Below are positions 19,389 to 28,032 of a stretch of DNA of 64,000 bases, one piece after another (the first letter of the stretch is position 1; every line of letters starts with the position of its first letter). Location: positions 558,001 through 622,000 of the forward strand of contig NZ_PVYX01000001.1 of the NCBI RefSeq assembly GCF_003001695.1, written 5' to 3'. The DNA is from Flagellimonas meridianipacifica. GTDB lineage: Bacteria > Bacteroidota > Bacteroidia > Flavobacteriales > Flavobacteriaceae. Under the pieces are notes generated by a model. It was given only the letters and a program-made list of their open reading frames with translations, did no database searches and was not told where the DNA came from. Both the position numbers and the translations under genes were made by a program.

Positions 19389-20648
19389 CTAAGCCCTTTT
19401 AGCCAATGTTTTAATTGCTTCAACAAAATAGTCAAGTTCTTTTGTTGTGGTATAAACGTTAGGGGTAATTCTGCATCCTTTCACGTTAGCATAGTCTATC
19501 GCCACAGTCCATATTTTAAATTCTTCCAATAAGGTTTTCGCCAAATCGTGGGGTTTCATGGTTTTGACCCCAACATTTGCGATTCCACAGCTTCTGTGAG
19601 ATTCCTTAGGTGTATTGACCACAACGTTCTCAACATTGCGAAGGGGCTCAGACCAATACCGTTGGATAAACCGCAACCTGTTTTCCTTCCGCTCTAAACC
19701 AATCATTTCCAAATAATCCATGGAATCATTGATTGTTAAATCTGTATGAACCGGATGTGTTCCTGTATGGTTCAAGTGACGAATCTTGGTTTTGTCATCT
19801 TCGTGTTCAGCAAACAAAGGCCAAATCTTTGAAATGTTTTTCTCTTTCACAAAGAGCAGGCCGGCGCCTAAAGGAACACTCAACCATTTATGAAGACTAG
19901 ATCCGTAGTAGTCACAATCCAACGCGGCAATATCTACCTTAATATGGCCAACAGCATGAGCTCCATCTACCATTACATCAACTCCGTGCGAATGGGCCAT
20001 ATCACAAATTTTTCTGATGGGAAGAATTTGCCCCGTAATGTTCACCATATGGCATACCATCAGTAACTTGGTCTTTGGAGTTATCTGGGATTCATATAGT
20101 TCCACGATTTCTTCATCTGAATTGGGATGATTGGGTAAGGAAATTTCTTTGCAAACAATTCCATACCGGTCTCGTTGTTGATGGAAATGGATGCGCATTG
20201 CACCATAATCTTGCTGTGCAAAAATCGCTTCATCCCCTTGTTTCCAAGGGAAGCCCCCAATAATCATATCCAGCGATTCGGTGGTATTCCGTGTAACTAT
20301 CATTTCCTTTTCAGAACAGTTGACCAGTTTTGCCAAACGTGCCGCTACCGCATTTTTGTTGTCCCATTGAACTGTTCGCATATAGTGTGATGCTTCATAG
20401 TTGACCATTCGTACATGTTCTATGTATTTGTTCAAAATTGGTGTGGGAACAAAGTTGTAATAGCCATTTTCTAAATTGATGTAGTCTGGCTTTAAGTGAT
20501 AGTCCATTCGAATGCGCTCCCAAAAGGTGTCTTCATCCGTTGGATAAGGCAGAGTCCTGTCTTGGCCGTACACATCCGAAGGTATTGTCAAAAAAGGAGC
20601 GGCCAGAGCTGTTTGTCCCAATCGTTTTAAAAACAGTCGTTTTTCCAT
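19389..20648 (-). CDS. Class V aminotransferase-fold PLP enzyme, exported form
   Basis: A 419-residue PLP enzyme related to isopenicillin-N epimerase/cysteine desulfurase-like proteins. The Schiff-base lysine is Lys254 in GSSLHKWLSVPLGAGLLFV and the cofactor Asp228 is in VDGAHAVG. The N-terminus MEKRLFLKRLGQTALAAPFL resembles a Tat/Sec leader, as in other flavobacterial members that carry a leader with a KR pair instead of RR. Substrate is unknown; an epimerase, aminotransferase or lyase reaction is possible. It is divergent from the AraC-type regulator at 20714, which could control it. Confidence 0.8.
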   Translation of the reverse strand: MEKRLFLKRLGQTALAAPFLTIPSDVYGQDRTLPYPTDEDTFWERIRMDYHLKPDYINLENGYYNFVPTPILNKYIEHVRMVNYEASHYMRTVQWDNKNAVAARLAKLVNCSEKEMIVTRNTTESLDMIIGGFPWKQGDEAIFAQQDYGAMRIHFHQQRDRYGIVCKEISLPNHPNSDEEIVELYESQITPKTKLLMVCHMVNITGQILPIRKICDMAHSHGVDVMVDGAHAVGHIKVDIAALDCDYYGSSLHKWLSVPLGAGLLFVKEKNISKIWPLFAEHEDDKTKIRHLNHTGTHPVHTDLTINDSMDYLEMIGLERKENRLRFIQRYWSEPLRNVENVVVNTPKESHRSCGIANVGVKTMKPHDLAKTLLEEFKIWTVAIDYANVKGCRITPNVYTTTKELDYFVEAIKTLAKRA

Positions 20649-20713
20649 ATTGGTTGGTTTTCGAGAAATTGGTACTTTTCCGCTAGGCTGAAGTTACAAT
20701 AAATTAACTCTTC

Positions 20714-21877
20714 TTGGAAACCTTACAACAACTGATAGACCAAATACCCGTTCGTCATAACTTGGCTTCCCATATCATGCTTTTCGGTATTGTACAAGGC
20801 TTCTTTTTATGTTTTGTAATTTTCTTCAGGGCGAGAAAAAATAGAATTTTAGTTTTTTTAGCGCTTTCCGTTCTTTTTCAATCTTTGGTCACTTTGGATA
20901 TTTACTTGTGCTATACTGGCTTAATGAAGTATACCATGACGTTCAATGATTCCACTGAACCTATAGTTTTGTGCATTGCTCCTTCCTTTTACTTTTTTTT
21001 GTTTTGCCTATTACGCCGTGAGAAGGTTACTTTCAAAAAGCATTGGTGGCACCTTGTTTTTCCTGTTGGCTACGCTTTATTAGTAACTCCCTACTTTTTA
21101 GCTCCGTTGACTGTAAAATTCAACGCCTATTTAGGTGCCTACCCATCTGGAATTGATTATGTCAAAGTACCTGATTCATTTAATTTTTCCTATTCATGGA
21201 TAAAAACCCATTTTGACAGGTTGGTGCTTGCAAGCTTTTTCGGATATGGTGTTTTATCCTTTAAACTGGTTTGGGCGGAATGGAAACGCAAAAAAAATGC
21301 TCCCAACCAAATAAAGGCTAGCAAGTACTTATTTAGTAGGAATTCTGTAATCATATTGTTCACCGTTTTCGTTTTCGTGTTCTTTATTTTCTATCGATAT
21401 GATAATGATAGCGGGGATCACTACATTGGGATGATTCAAACCCTCATTATCTTTTCAGTTACATATATTATCCTTGGGGAATCACGGTTTTTTGAAAAAT
21501 CTTGGATTGCAGATAAATACGAAACACTTACTTTGTCAGGTTTACGATTTAGCGAAATTGATTCATTGGTTAACAAGAAAAGCTATTTTGAATCCCCCTC
21601 TGCATCACTAAAAGATCTCGCAGATCAATTGCATACAAGCACAAATCAATTATCCAAAACCATCAACTTACATACGGGCAACAACTTTAACAGCTATATC
21701 AATCAAAAAAGGGTAGATGAAGCAAAAAACCGCCTTTTAAATGAAGAATTTGCCCATCTCACTGTGGAAGCTATAGGGCATTCGGTTGGATTTAACTCAA
21801 AATCAGCATTTTATGCTGCTTTTAAAAAGTACGCCAACACCTCACCCTCAGCTTTTTTGAAGGAAAACAAAGAGTGA
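20714..21877 (+). CDS. Membrane-anchored AraC-family transcription regulator
   Basis: About 387 residues. The N-terminal two-thirds holds around seven membrane helices (for example IMLFGIVQGFFLCFVIFF and IILFTVFVFVFFIFY). The C-terminal ~100 residues are an AraC HTH domain: LKDLADQLHTSTNQLSKTI, then a second helix pair AIGHSVGFNSKSAFYAAFKK. This layout is common in flavobacteria and suggests membrane sensing linked directly to DNA binding. The longest frame begins with TTG at 20714; the first ATG is at 20777 and would remove 21 residues ahead of the first helix. I favour 20714 because the added residues resemble related N-termini, but this is uncertain. Confidence 0.85.
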   Translation: METLQQLIDQIPVRHNLASHIMLFGIVQGFFLCFVIFFRARKNRILVFLALSVLFQSLVTLDIYLCYTGLMKYTMTFNDSTEPIVLCIAPSFYFFLFCLLRREKVTFKKHWWHLVFPVGYALLVTPYFLAPLTVKFNAYLGAYPSGIDYVKVPDSFNFSYSWIKTHFDRLVLASFFGYGVLSFKLVWAEWKRKKNAPNQIKASKYLFSRNSVIILFTVFVFVFFIFYRYDNDSGDHYIGMIQTLIIFSVTYIILGESRFFEKSWIADKYETLTLSGLRFSEIDSLVNKKSYFESPSASLKDLADQLHTSTNQLSKTINLHTGNNFNSYINQKRVDEAKNRLLNEEFAHLTVEAIGHSVGFNSKSAFYAAFKKYANTSPSAFLKENKE

Positions 21878-21980
21878 TTTTCCTTCTAATTTCTCCCAAA
21901 TTATAATTCCGAACGCATACTACATCCAATAATTTAAGTTGATGAATTCAAGTTTACACCTTTGGCAAAAACAATTCATC

Positions 21981-23111
21981 ATGAAAACTACTATAAGACG
22001 TCACGATTTGGACTGGTTAAGGGTAATCGTTTTTGCATTACTGATTTTATACCATGTAGGAATGTTCTTTGTTCCTTGGGGTTGGCATATCAAAAACAAT
22101 GAGATTTACGAGTGGCTTAGGTGGCCCATGCTATTTCTGAATCAATGGAGATTGCCCATTCTTTTTGTTATTTCAGGAATGGGAACCTACTATGCACTTG
22201 GAAAACGATCTACTGGTAAATTTGTATTGGAACGTTATTTACGACTAGGTATTCCCTTAGCTGTAGGCATGTTGCTCATTGTACCTCCCCAAGTATATTT
22301 TGAGCGCTTGGCCAATGGGGCTTTCCAAGGTTCATATTTTGAGTACTATACCAGCATTGCGTTCAAAGGAATATATCCGGAAGGAAACCTTAGTTGGCAC
22401 CATCTTTGGTTTCTTCCTTATCTATTTTTGTTCTCACTCTTACTGGCCCCATTATTTGTTTACCTAAGAAATCATGATACGGCAATGATAAAAAACATAG
22501 GGAGAATTATGAATACTTCCCTGGGGATGTATGTATTCATTGTTCCACTGTATTTCATTGAAGTTTTGGTGGAACCTTTTTTCCCAGTAAACCATGCATT
22601 GATAGGCGATTGGTTCACCATCAGCTTCTACATCGTATTGTTTTTCAGTGGTTTTATTTTAATAGCTACTGGAGATGTTTTCTGGATAAATCTGAACAAT
22701 GTAAAGAAAAAAGCCCTTTACATCGGCTCAGGTGCTTTTCTAACATTGTTGTTTATTTGGCTGTTTTTAGAAGACAGTACTTTGGTTCATTTTATTGAAG
22801 GATTTGTCAAAGTAGTTAATCTTTGGTCTTGGATATTAGTTCTCTTTGCCTACGCGGTAGACTACTTGAATAAACCCAGCAAACTTTTAGCCTATTCCAA
22901 CCGCGCTGTATATCCCTTTTACATTTTGCACCAAACCATAACCGTAGGAATTGCGTATTACCTTATGGATTTAAAATGGGGATTCTGGTCAAAAGCCTCT
23001 GTTTTGGTTATTGGCACTTTTGGGCTGAGTTGGCTGGTATATCATTTTATTATCTTGCAAATTCCATTGATACAGCCCTTGTTTGGAGTGAAAAGAAAAA
23101 AAGCCCACTGA
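21981..23111 (+). CDS. Acyltransferase family 3 membrane protein
   Basis: A 376-residue integral membrane protein with about ten helices. It opens with the family signature RRHDLDWLRVIVFALLILYH, where the HDLDWLR arginine and the following YH block are typical of acyltransferase_3 (OafA/NodX-type) enzymes. These transfer acyl groups to extracytoplasmic sugars or lipids. ATG codons at 21942 and 21981 are in frame; 21981 (MKTTIRRHDLDW) matches the usual family start. It follows the AraC-type gene by about 100 bp and its stop codon lies inside the terminator hairpin at 23103-23120. Confidence 0.85.
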   Translation: MKTTIRRHDLDWLRVIVFALLILYHVGMFFVPWGWHIKNNEIYEWLRWPMLFLNQWRLPILFVISGMGTYYALGKRSTGKFVLERYLRLGIPLAVGMLLIVPPQVYFERLANGAFQGSYFEYYTSIAFKGIYPEGNLSWHHLWFLPYLFLFSLLLAPLFVYLRNHDTAMIKNIGRIMNTSLGMYVFIVPLYFIEVLVEPFFPVNHALIGDWFTISFYIVLFFSGFILIATGDVFWINLNNVKKKALYIGSGAFLTLLFIWLFLEDSTLVHFIEGFVKVVNLWSWILVLFAYAVDYLNKPSKLLAYSNRAVYPFYILHQTITVGIAYYLMDLKWGFWSKASVLVIGTFGLSWLVYHFIILQIPLIQPLFGVKRKKAH

Positions 23112-23130
23112 AAAGTGGGCTCAATTTTTT
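23097..23130. terminator. Bidirectional rho-independent terminator
   Basis: A perfect 7-bp stem GCCCACT/AGTGGGC with a GAAA loop lies at 23103-23120. An A-rich run precedes it and a T-rich run follows, so it can stop transcription from both convergent genes. The acyltransferase stop codon overlaps the stem. Confidence 0.85.
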
Positions 23131-23830
23131 AGAAAAAGTAAGACAACCCAAACAGCAGGTCAGAACCATTTATACTGAAGTTAAAGTTTTGACCTTCATT
23201 TTCAGAGTTTTCATTTTCGGAATTAAAGGATGAATATCCCAACACACCTATTGATGATTCCAAAGCCAGGTTTTTTGTGGCGAAAAAAGAAACTCCAGGT
23301 CTTAAATTCACAAAAAAGTTATCTCCACTGGATGTTCTCCTTTCTGAATTCTCGAAAATCTCCTCTGACCATGATTTTCCGTAACCCACTTCTCCTTGCA
23401 TGTAAAACGCCAAATCAGGCGTTACACCAAAATATCTTCTAACATATGGAGCCAGTGATATCCCTTCGCTTTTGAATTCTGAAAAGGAGGCATCCTGACC
23501 TTCTTGGATTCTCTCAGTATCTGAATTGTTTACTGAGTAATCTGCTAACAAGCCAACCACCCAATTGTCACTAAACACATAACCGACTCTTGGAAATAAT
23601 GATACTGATGAAAAATCCCTGTTCAACTCTTCGGAAAATACATCAATGATTTCTCCATTGCCGTCTGTTATCGTATTGTTTATGCTTGAGTCAAAAGTAT
23701 CAGTTCGGAAAGATACATTACCGCCCAAAGTCCAAGTACCTTTTTCAATGGTAAGTTTGTCCTTTTTTTGTTCTTGGGCATAGATCAAGCATGTCGAAAG
23801 CACTACCGCTAAAAAAAATCTTTTTTTCAT
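23129..23830 (-). CDS. Outer-membrane beta-barrel protein
   Basis: A 233-residue protein with a signal peptide (MKKRFFLAVVLSTCLIYAQ). Alternating hydrophobic/aromatic strands suggest an 8-10-stranded barrel (GTWTLGGNVSFRTDTF, FSSVSLFPRVGYVFS, FFVNLRPGVSFFATKNLALE), ending GSDLLFGLSYFF with the terminal Phe usual for BAM substrates. It belongs to the broad OmpW/OmpA-barrel-like class of small porins, with no recognisable peptidoglycan domain. An upstream ATG at 23863 lacks a proper signal, so 23830 is preferred. Confidence 0.75.
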   Translation of the reverse strand: MKKRFFLAVVLSTCLIYAQEQKKDKLTIEKGTWTLGGNVSFRTDTFDSSINNTITDGNGEIIDVFSEELNRDFSSVSLFPRVGYVFSDNWVVGLLADYSVNNSDTERIQEGQDASFSEFKSEGISLAPYVRRYFGVTPDLAFYMQGEVGYGKSWSEEIFENSERRTSSGDNFFVNLRPGVSFFATKNLALESSIGVLGYSSFNSENENSENEGQNFNFSINGSDLLFGLSYFF

Positions 23831-23977
23831 TTTTTGTTTTGATTTATAGTTTAAGCCAAACAAGCATCAAGCATTGTTCCCATCATAAGGTTCCTTACTG
23901 GTTTGTGAAGACTTTAACTCGGCATCCTCTCCCCTTATCGATTTAACTCCATTTTATAACCCAAATGGCAAGGTATT

Positions 23978-24000
23978 TGTTAACTTTAGCAATGGTTAAC
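23978..24000 (+). promoter_or_regulatory. Promoter-like region before the 213-residue secreted protein
   Basis: TAACTTTAGC at 23981-23990 resembles the flavobacterial -7 box TAnnTTTG with one change, preceded by a TTTG at 23976. It overlaps the first of two GTTAAC palindromes (23979-23984 and 23995-24000) spaced 16 bp apart, which might be an operator. Seen in sequence only. Confidence 0.35.
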
Positions 24001-24012
24001 GACCAAATTGCT

Positions 24013-24654
24013 ATGCGAAAGTCCATAATCTTACTGTTCTTCTTCGCTATTGGGCTCCTTTCCATGCAGGCTCAAGGGGATATTCCAACAACTAGACCTT
24101 TGAAAATAGGTGAGAGAAACAACTTGGATATTAAGAGTAGTAATCAAGGTACTTTGCTTAATATGCCCTCGGTATTAGATAATAACCTCGTTTCAAAAAA
24201 CAACAAACCTGGAGTCAAGATGTTGCCGGACAAAGAGTTATTACAGGCGGGTCATGATTTGGTAATTGATCCCAAGGTTGGCGAAAAAGAGAAGAAAGGG
24301 TCCAAAAAGCATTATGGCGATCAGTACTTGGGCGATATCAAAACCAGTGCAAAATTTGTTGGCATTGTGTGCAGAGATCACGAGTATGTGGACGGCGATC
24401 GAGTAAAGATTTATTTGAATGGAGAGGTCGTAGAGGCCAATATTCTGTTATCTGGAACTTTTAAAGGTGTAAACATTGATTTGGTAAAAGGTTTTAACAG
24501 AATAGACTTTGAGGCGCTCAATCAGGGTAGTTCCGGCCCCAACACGGCACAAGTTGTGGTCGCCGATGAAAAAGGAGTCGTCATCCATAACAACCGTTGG
24601 AACCTTTCCACAGGCTCCAAAGCAAGTTTAATTGTAGTTAAGGAAGAAGAATAA
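24013..24654 (+). CDS. Secreted protein of unknown function, conserved C-terminal beta domain
   Basis: A 213-residue exported protein. The signal peptide ends LLSMQAQ. A low-complexity stretch (about 20-90) is followed by a C-terminal ~105-residue predicted beta domain: HYGDQYLGDIKTSAKFVGI, then DGDRVKIYLNGEVV and GFNRIDFEALNQGSSGPNTA. I have seen similar sequences in flavobacterial secreted proteins, but know of no function. The repeated two-sheet pattern suggests a ligand- or polymer-binding module. An in-frame start at 23965 overlaps the promoter-like box and is rejected. It converges on the penicillin-acylase gene, 3 bp apart. Confidence 0.7.
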   Translation: MRKSIILLFFFAIGLLSMQAQGDIPTTRPLKIGERNNLDIKSSNQGTLLNMPSVLDNNLVSKNNKPGVKMLPDKELLQAGHDLVIDPKVGEKEKKGSKKHYGDQYLGDIKTSAKFVGIVCRDHEYVDGDRVKIYLNGEVVEANILLSGTFKGVNIDLVKGFNRIDFEALNQGSSGPNTAQVVVADEKGVVIHNNRWNLSTGSKASLIVVKEEE

Positions 24655-24657
24655 AAA

Positions 24658-26823
24658 CTACTCTCCGGGGCGATAGGTTTTTTTCGCTCGCTTTAGCACA
24701 TCCTCTTTATAGTAAGCGGCATCCTTCCAATCCTCATTGGCATACATTTCTATTTGATCATCAAAATGAGGTGAATCTGGATCACCACTCTGCCCACCTG
24801 CCAAAATAGTCTTGGCTTTCACTTTGTCACCAAATTCAACCACAGCCACGAAGCTGTTCCCTCGCGTACCATATATCTTTTTCGTATTGTTATCGTATCG
24901 AGCGCCATACGCTGCAAGCGCACCCCACCTCCCACTAGCAAAACCAATGGGAATACTAGGTTTCGCATCATCAAAAGCTTGGCGAATATCCCCATTTAAC
25001 CGCTGATACCTGTTTACCTCCCCCCAAGGCATTTCCCATGAGCCAAAATCCGCCTTAAGTTGATTCACTGTTTCTTGAAACAATGCCAGCTTCTCTTGGT
25101 CAGGGGATTCACTTCCCCAATACTCCACTAATTGCATGGAATACATCCCTTTCGGTCGTTCCGCTTGCATGTAACTTTGCGTACCATAAAAATGCGCTAA
25201 AGTCATGGCTACAGATTCCGTTGAAGTGGTAAAATCCCAGTTTCTTAGTAGCTCTATGGGTTCTTTCAATTCTGAAGTTGGGTTCGTATCATAAGCTTTA
25301 ACCAACCCTGGAATTAAGGCTTTAAAAGCTGGCAAATACGGGTCATGTCCCAAAGCAATCAAACTATCTAAAGTATATTCATTTCTACCGGTTAATAATT
25401 CAATAGCATGAACTCCCCTGAAGTTTTCTTGGTCACGAGACATGTATTTTGGGTAATCCTCTCGCTTAGGGCTATTTTCCAAAGCCGAAGTATAGGGAGT
25501 GGAATTGCAATTTTGAATCCAACCATTATTTGGATTCAAAACCAATATATTTTCATCTACCGTGTGCAATCCCTTCCAATCCGTGGCAGGGTTACTTCCA
25601 TCAACGGGTTGCGTAAAATCGAAAATGGTATCTCTTTTAGGAATGAAATTACCGTGGAAGTAGGCGATGTTTCCTTCCGCGTCTGCATAAACCGTATTGT
25701 TCGAAGAATTGGTTCGAATATCCATCATTTTTCGGAATCCTTCATACCCATCTTGTTTTGTCCGGATATAAGATTGCTCCAAGGCTTTAACCGGCTCCCA
25801 CATCATGGCAGAGGCTGTCCATTGCCCCTCTACCATATGTGTTATTGGTCCGTGATGCGTATGATATATAGGAAAGGTCTTTTCCTTGATTTCATCTCCA
25901 TCCTTATACCTTAAGGTAACCTCAGTGGATTCTACCCTCCTCAATTCTTCCGCGTACTGGTAAAGCAAAGTTCCATCTTGCTTTACTACTTCCTCTTTAA
26001 ATTCGTCCATCACATCTGTGTAAGTGGAGGTATGCATCCAACCTGTTTTTTCATTGAAACCTTGATATACAAAAAATTGCCCCCAGGTCACTGCTCCATA
26101 AGCGTTTAACCCTTCTTCACTCACAACATGTACTTCTCCTCTAAAATAGAATGAAGTATGTGGATTAATCAACAGCATGGCGTTGCCGGACTGTGTCAAT
26201 TCTCCAGAAATAGCGATTCCATTGGACCCCTGGGGTTCGGCCATCTCTTTTTGCTTCTTTATTTCTAATTTCTCCATTTCGGGAATTTCCATATCGCCTT
26301 CGTAAAAGGCTTGGATTTTCCTAGTAGAAATTCGTTCAATGTCACCACCTATACTTCCTTCACTAAAATAGAAAGGCATCCAGGGTTCAAAACGGGTCAA
26401 AAGTTTGGGTGTTACCTCTGGATGTGTGTGTAGATAGTAGTTGATGCCATCTGCAAAGGCATCACATAGCTTCTTTAACCAATCTGGACTTCTCTCATAA
26501 TTAGCTATGGCTTCTTCTTGGGTCATAAATAGTCTAGCGCGCAAATCGCTATAAATAGCATCCTCACCTTCTACCTCTGCCAACCGACCAATGGCCCAAA
26601 TGTAATTTTGTTCCACGCGATTAAAATCATCCTCGCACTGGGCATAAAGCAATCCAAAAACAGCATCGGCATCTGTTTTTCCGTAAATATGTGGAACCCC
26701 AAAATCGTCTCTAATTATTGTAACGCTTTCCGCTTGAGCTTCCCATTTTTCAACTTCGGTGAGCTCCTTTTTCTGCGCACAAGAAGACAAAATCAACAAG
26801 AAAATTAGACTAAGGGTTCTCAT
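24658..26823 (-). CDS. Penicillin acylase family Ntn-hydrolase lipoprotein
   Basis: A 721-residue lipoprotein (LILSSC, Cys15) of the penicillin G acylase/AHL-acylase Ntn-hydrolase superfamily. The alpha-chain block ends at AEPQGSNGIAISG; Ser200 would become the N-terminal nucleophile after autocleavage. Family landmarks follow, including LLINPHTSF and YQGFNEKTGW. These enzymes cleave amide-linked acyl groups (beta-lactams, acyl-homoserine lactones and others). The natural substrate here is unknown. The lipobox puts it in the periplasm or outer membrane rather than the cytosol. Confidence 0.88.
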   Translation of the reverse strand: MRTLSLIFLLILSSCAQKKELTEVEKWEAQAESVTIIRDDFGVPHIYGKTDADAVFGLLYAQCEDDFNRVEQNYIWAIGRLAEVEGEDAIYSDLRARLFMTQEEAIANYERSPDWLKKLCDAFADGINYYLHTHPEVTPKLLTRFEPWMPFYFSEGSIGGDIERISTRKIQAFYEGDMEIPEMEKLEIKKQKEMAEPQGSNGIAISGELTQSGNAMLLINPHTSFYFRGEVHVVSEEGLNAYGAVTWGQFFVYQGFNEKTGWMHTSTYTDVMDEFKEEVVKQDGTLLYQYAEELRRVESTEVTLRYKDGDEIKEKTFPIYHTHHGPITHMVEGQWTASAMMWEPVKALEQSYIRTKQDGYEGFRKMMDIRTNSSNNTVYADAEGNIAYFHGNFIPKRDTIFDFTQPVDGSNPATDWKGLHTVDENILVLNPNNGWIQNCNSTPYTSALENSPKREDYPKYMSRDQENFRGVHAIELLTGRNEYTLDSLIALGHDPYLPAFKALIPGLVKAYDTNPTSELKEPIELLRNWDFTTSTESVAMTLAHFYGTQSYMQAERPKGMYSMQLVEYWGSESPDQEKLALFQETVNQLKADFGSWEMPWGEVNRYQRLNGDIRQAFDDAKPSIPIGFASGRWGALAAYGARYDNNTKKIYGTRGNSFVAVVEFGDKVKAKTILAGGQSGDPDSPHFDDQIEMYANEDWKDAAYYKEDVLKRAKKTYRPGE

Positions 26824-26865
26824 TTAGATGTATTTAAGGATTGTCGAGTGAAGATAACAAGAAAA

Positions 26866-27903
26866 CTACCAACTCCCACTAGCACCACCACCTCCAGAAC
26901 TACCACCACCTCCAGAAAAACTGCTGGAGCTCCCACTGCTCGAGCTTGAGCCAAAGGAATGCGTTCCTCCCGAAGAAAATGTTTTGGACATGTATTTGCT
27001 ATCGCTTTTAAGGAATGAAAGCTTGAAATCTTCCTTTCCTTTGATTCGAATTTTCAAGACGGCCAAAAGCATAGCTAGTCCTAAACTACCAATAACTACA
27101 TAGATTAACCAGTTTAAATCGTCCAATAGGTACTCGTATTTTGCAATATCAATTTCCCAAATCATGACAACAAAGACGAGGGGCATGACCACAAAAACCA
27201 TAGAAAACACTAAGGGAATAAAACTGAACAGTGCCATAAAAATACCTGGAACGACACCCAATTTACCTATGAACATTCCCCGAAACACCTCTATCATTTT
27301 GCCATAGGACTTGTAGGAAATAAATCCTCCAGCCACCACAAAAATGGATAGAAAAAACATCATGAAAATCTTGACTCCCGAGCCCATGTCAGATTCTTCA
27401 TCCATTTCATTCTTGAATTCCTCCAGAGCCTCAGGGTCATTCAAAAATTGGATAATCTGATTAGTGGCCAAGTCCAATCCTTCAAAATAGTTTTCTTCCT
27501 TAAACTCGGGAATCATGGTATTCCTTATAATTCTGGATGCCAAAGCATCTGTAATAAAAGGTTCCAGACCATAGCCCACTTCTATTCTCACCTCCCTATC
27601 TTCCTTCGCAAAAAGAATCAGTATTCCATTGTCCTTATCCGCTTGGCCCAATCCGTTCTGGTTGAAAGTCCCGCTGGCATATTGTTCAATGGTCTCACTG
27701 CCTAATCGTTGAATGGTGAGTACAACCAACTGATTGGTGGTCTCTGCCTCAAATTGACTGAGTTTTGCCCTCATCCCCAATAATTCCGCATTGCTGAAAA
27801 TGTTGGCATGGTCCGTAACTATTTCTTGAAGCTGTGGATAGTCCTCTTGCGACAATGCCATGGTCACAAAAAGCATCTGAAAATAAAGAAATGCTGTTTT
27901 CAT
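26866..27903 (-). CDS. TPM-domain (YgcG-type) membrane protein with Gly/Ser tail
   Basis: A 345-residue protein. The signal peptide (to about residue 18) is followed by a TPM domain at about 25-160 (IVTDHANIFSNAELLGMRA, DNGILILFAKEDREVRIEVG, then EPFITDALASRIIRN). Three or four membrane helices lie between about 175 and 285. The C-terminal tail is almost only Ser and Gly and ends SGSW, which is usual for YgcG-type proteins. The TPM fold has been linked to phosphatase activity and to photosystem repair in plants; in bacteria the role is unclear. It is separate from the flanking genes by short gaps. Confidence 0.8.
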   Translation of the reverse strand: MKTAFLYFQMLFVTMALSQEDYPQLQEIVTDHANIFSNAELLGMRAKLSQFEAETTNQLVVLTIQRLGSETIEQYASGTFNQNGLGQADKDNGILILFAKEDREVRIEVGYGLEPFITDALASRIIRNTMIPEFKEENYFEGLDLATNQIIQFLNDPEALEEFKNEMDEESDMGSGVKIFMMFFLSIFVVAGGFISYKSYGKMIEVFRGMFIGKLGVVPGIFMALFSFIPLVFSMVFVVMPLVFVVMIWEIDIAKYEYLLDDLNWLIYVVIGSLGLAMLLAVLKIRIKGKEDFKLSFLKSDSKYMSKTFSSGGTHSFGSSSSSGSSSSFSGGGGSSGGGGASGSW

Positions 27904-28032
27904 TAATTACAAACTGTATCCTCTCAAAGATAGTATAAGTGGGTCTTGTTCACGTTTTTCAGTTCATGAAGACCCTTTTTGGTTTTACCGGCCTAAAATT
28001 TGAACTAACTTGCACACTCTTTCCCAAAAGCT

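Noticed and set aside
25408..25914. 168-residue antisense frame in the penicillin-acylase gene
   Set aside because: Fully inside a gene with strong family motifs on the other strand; no signal or domain can be seen.
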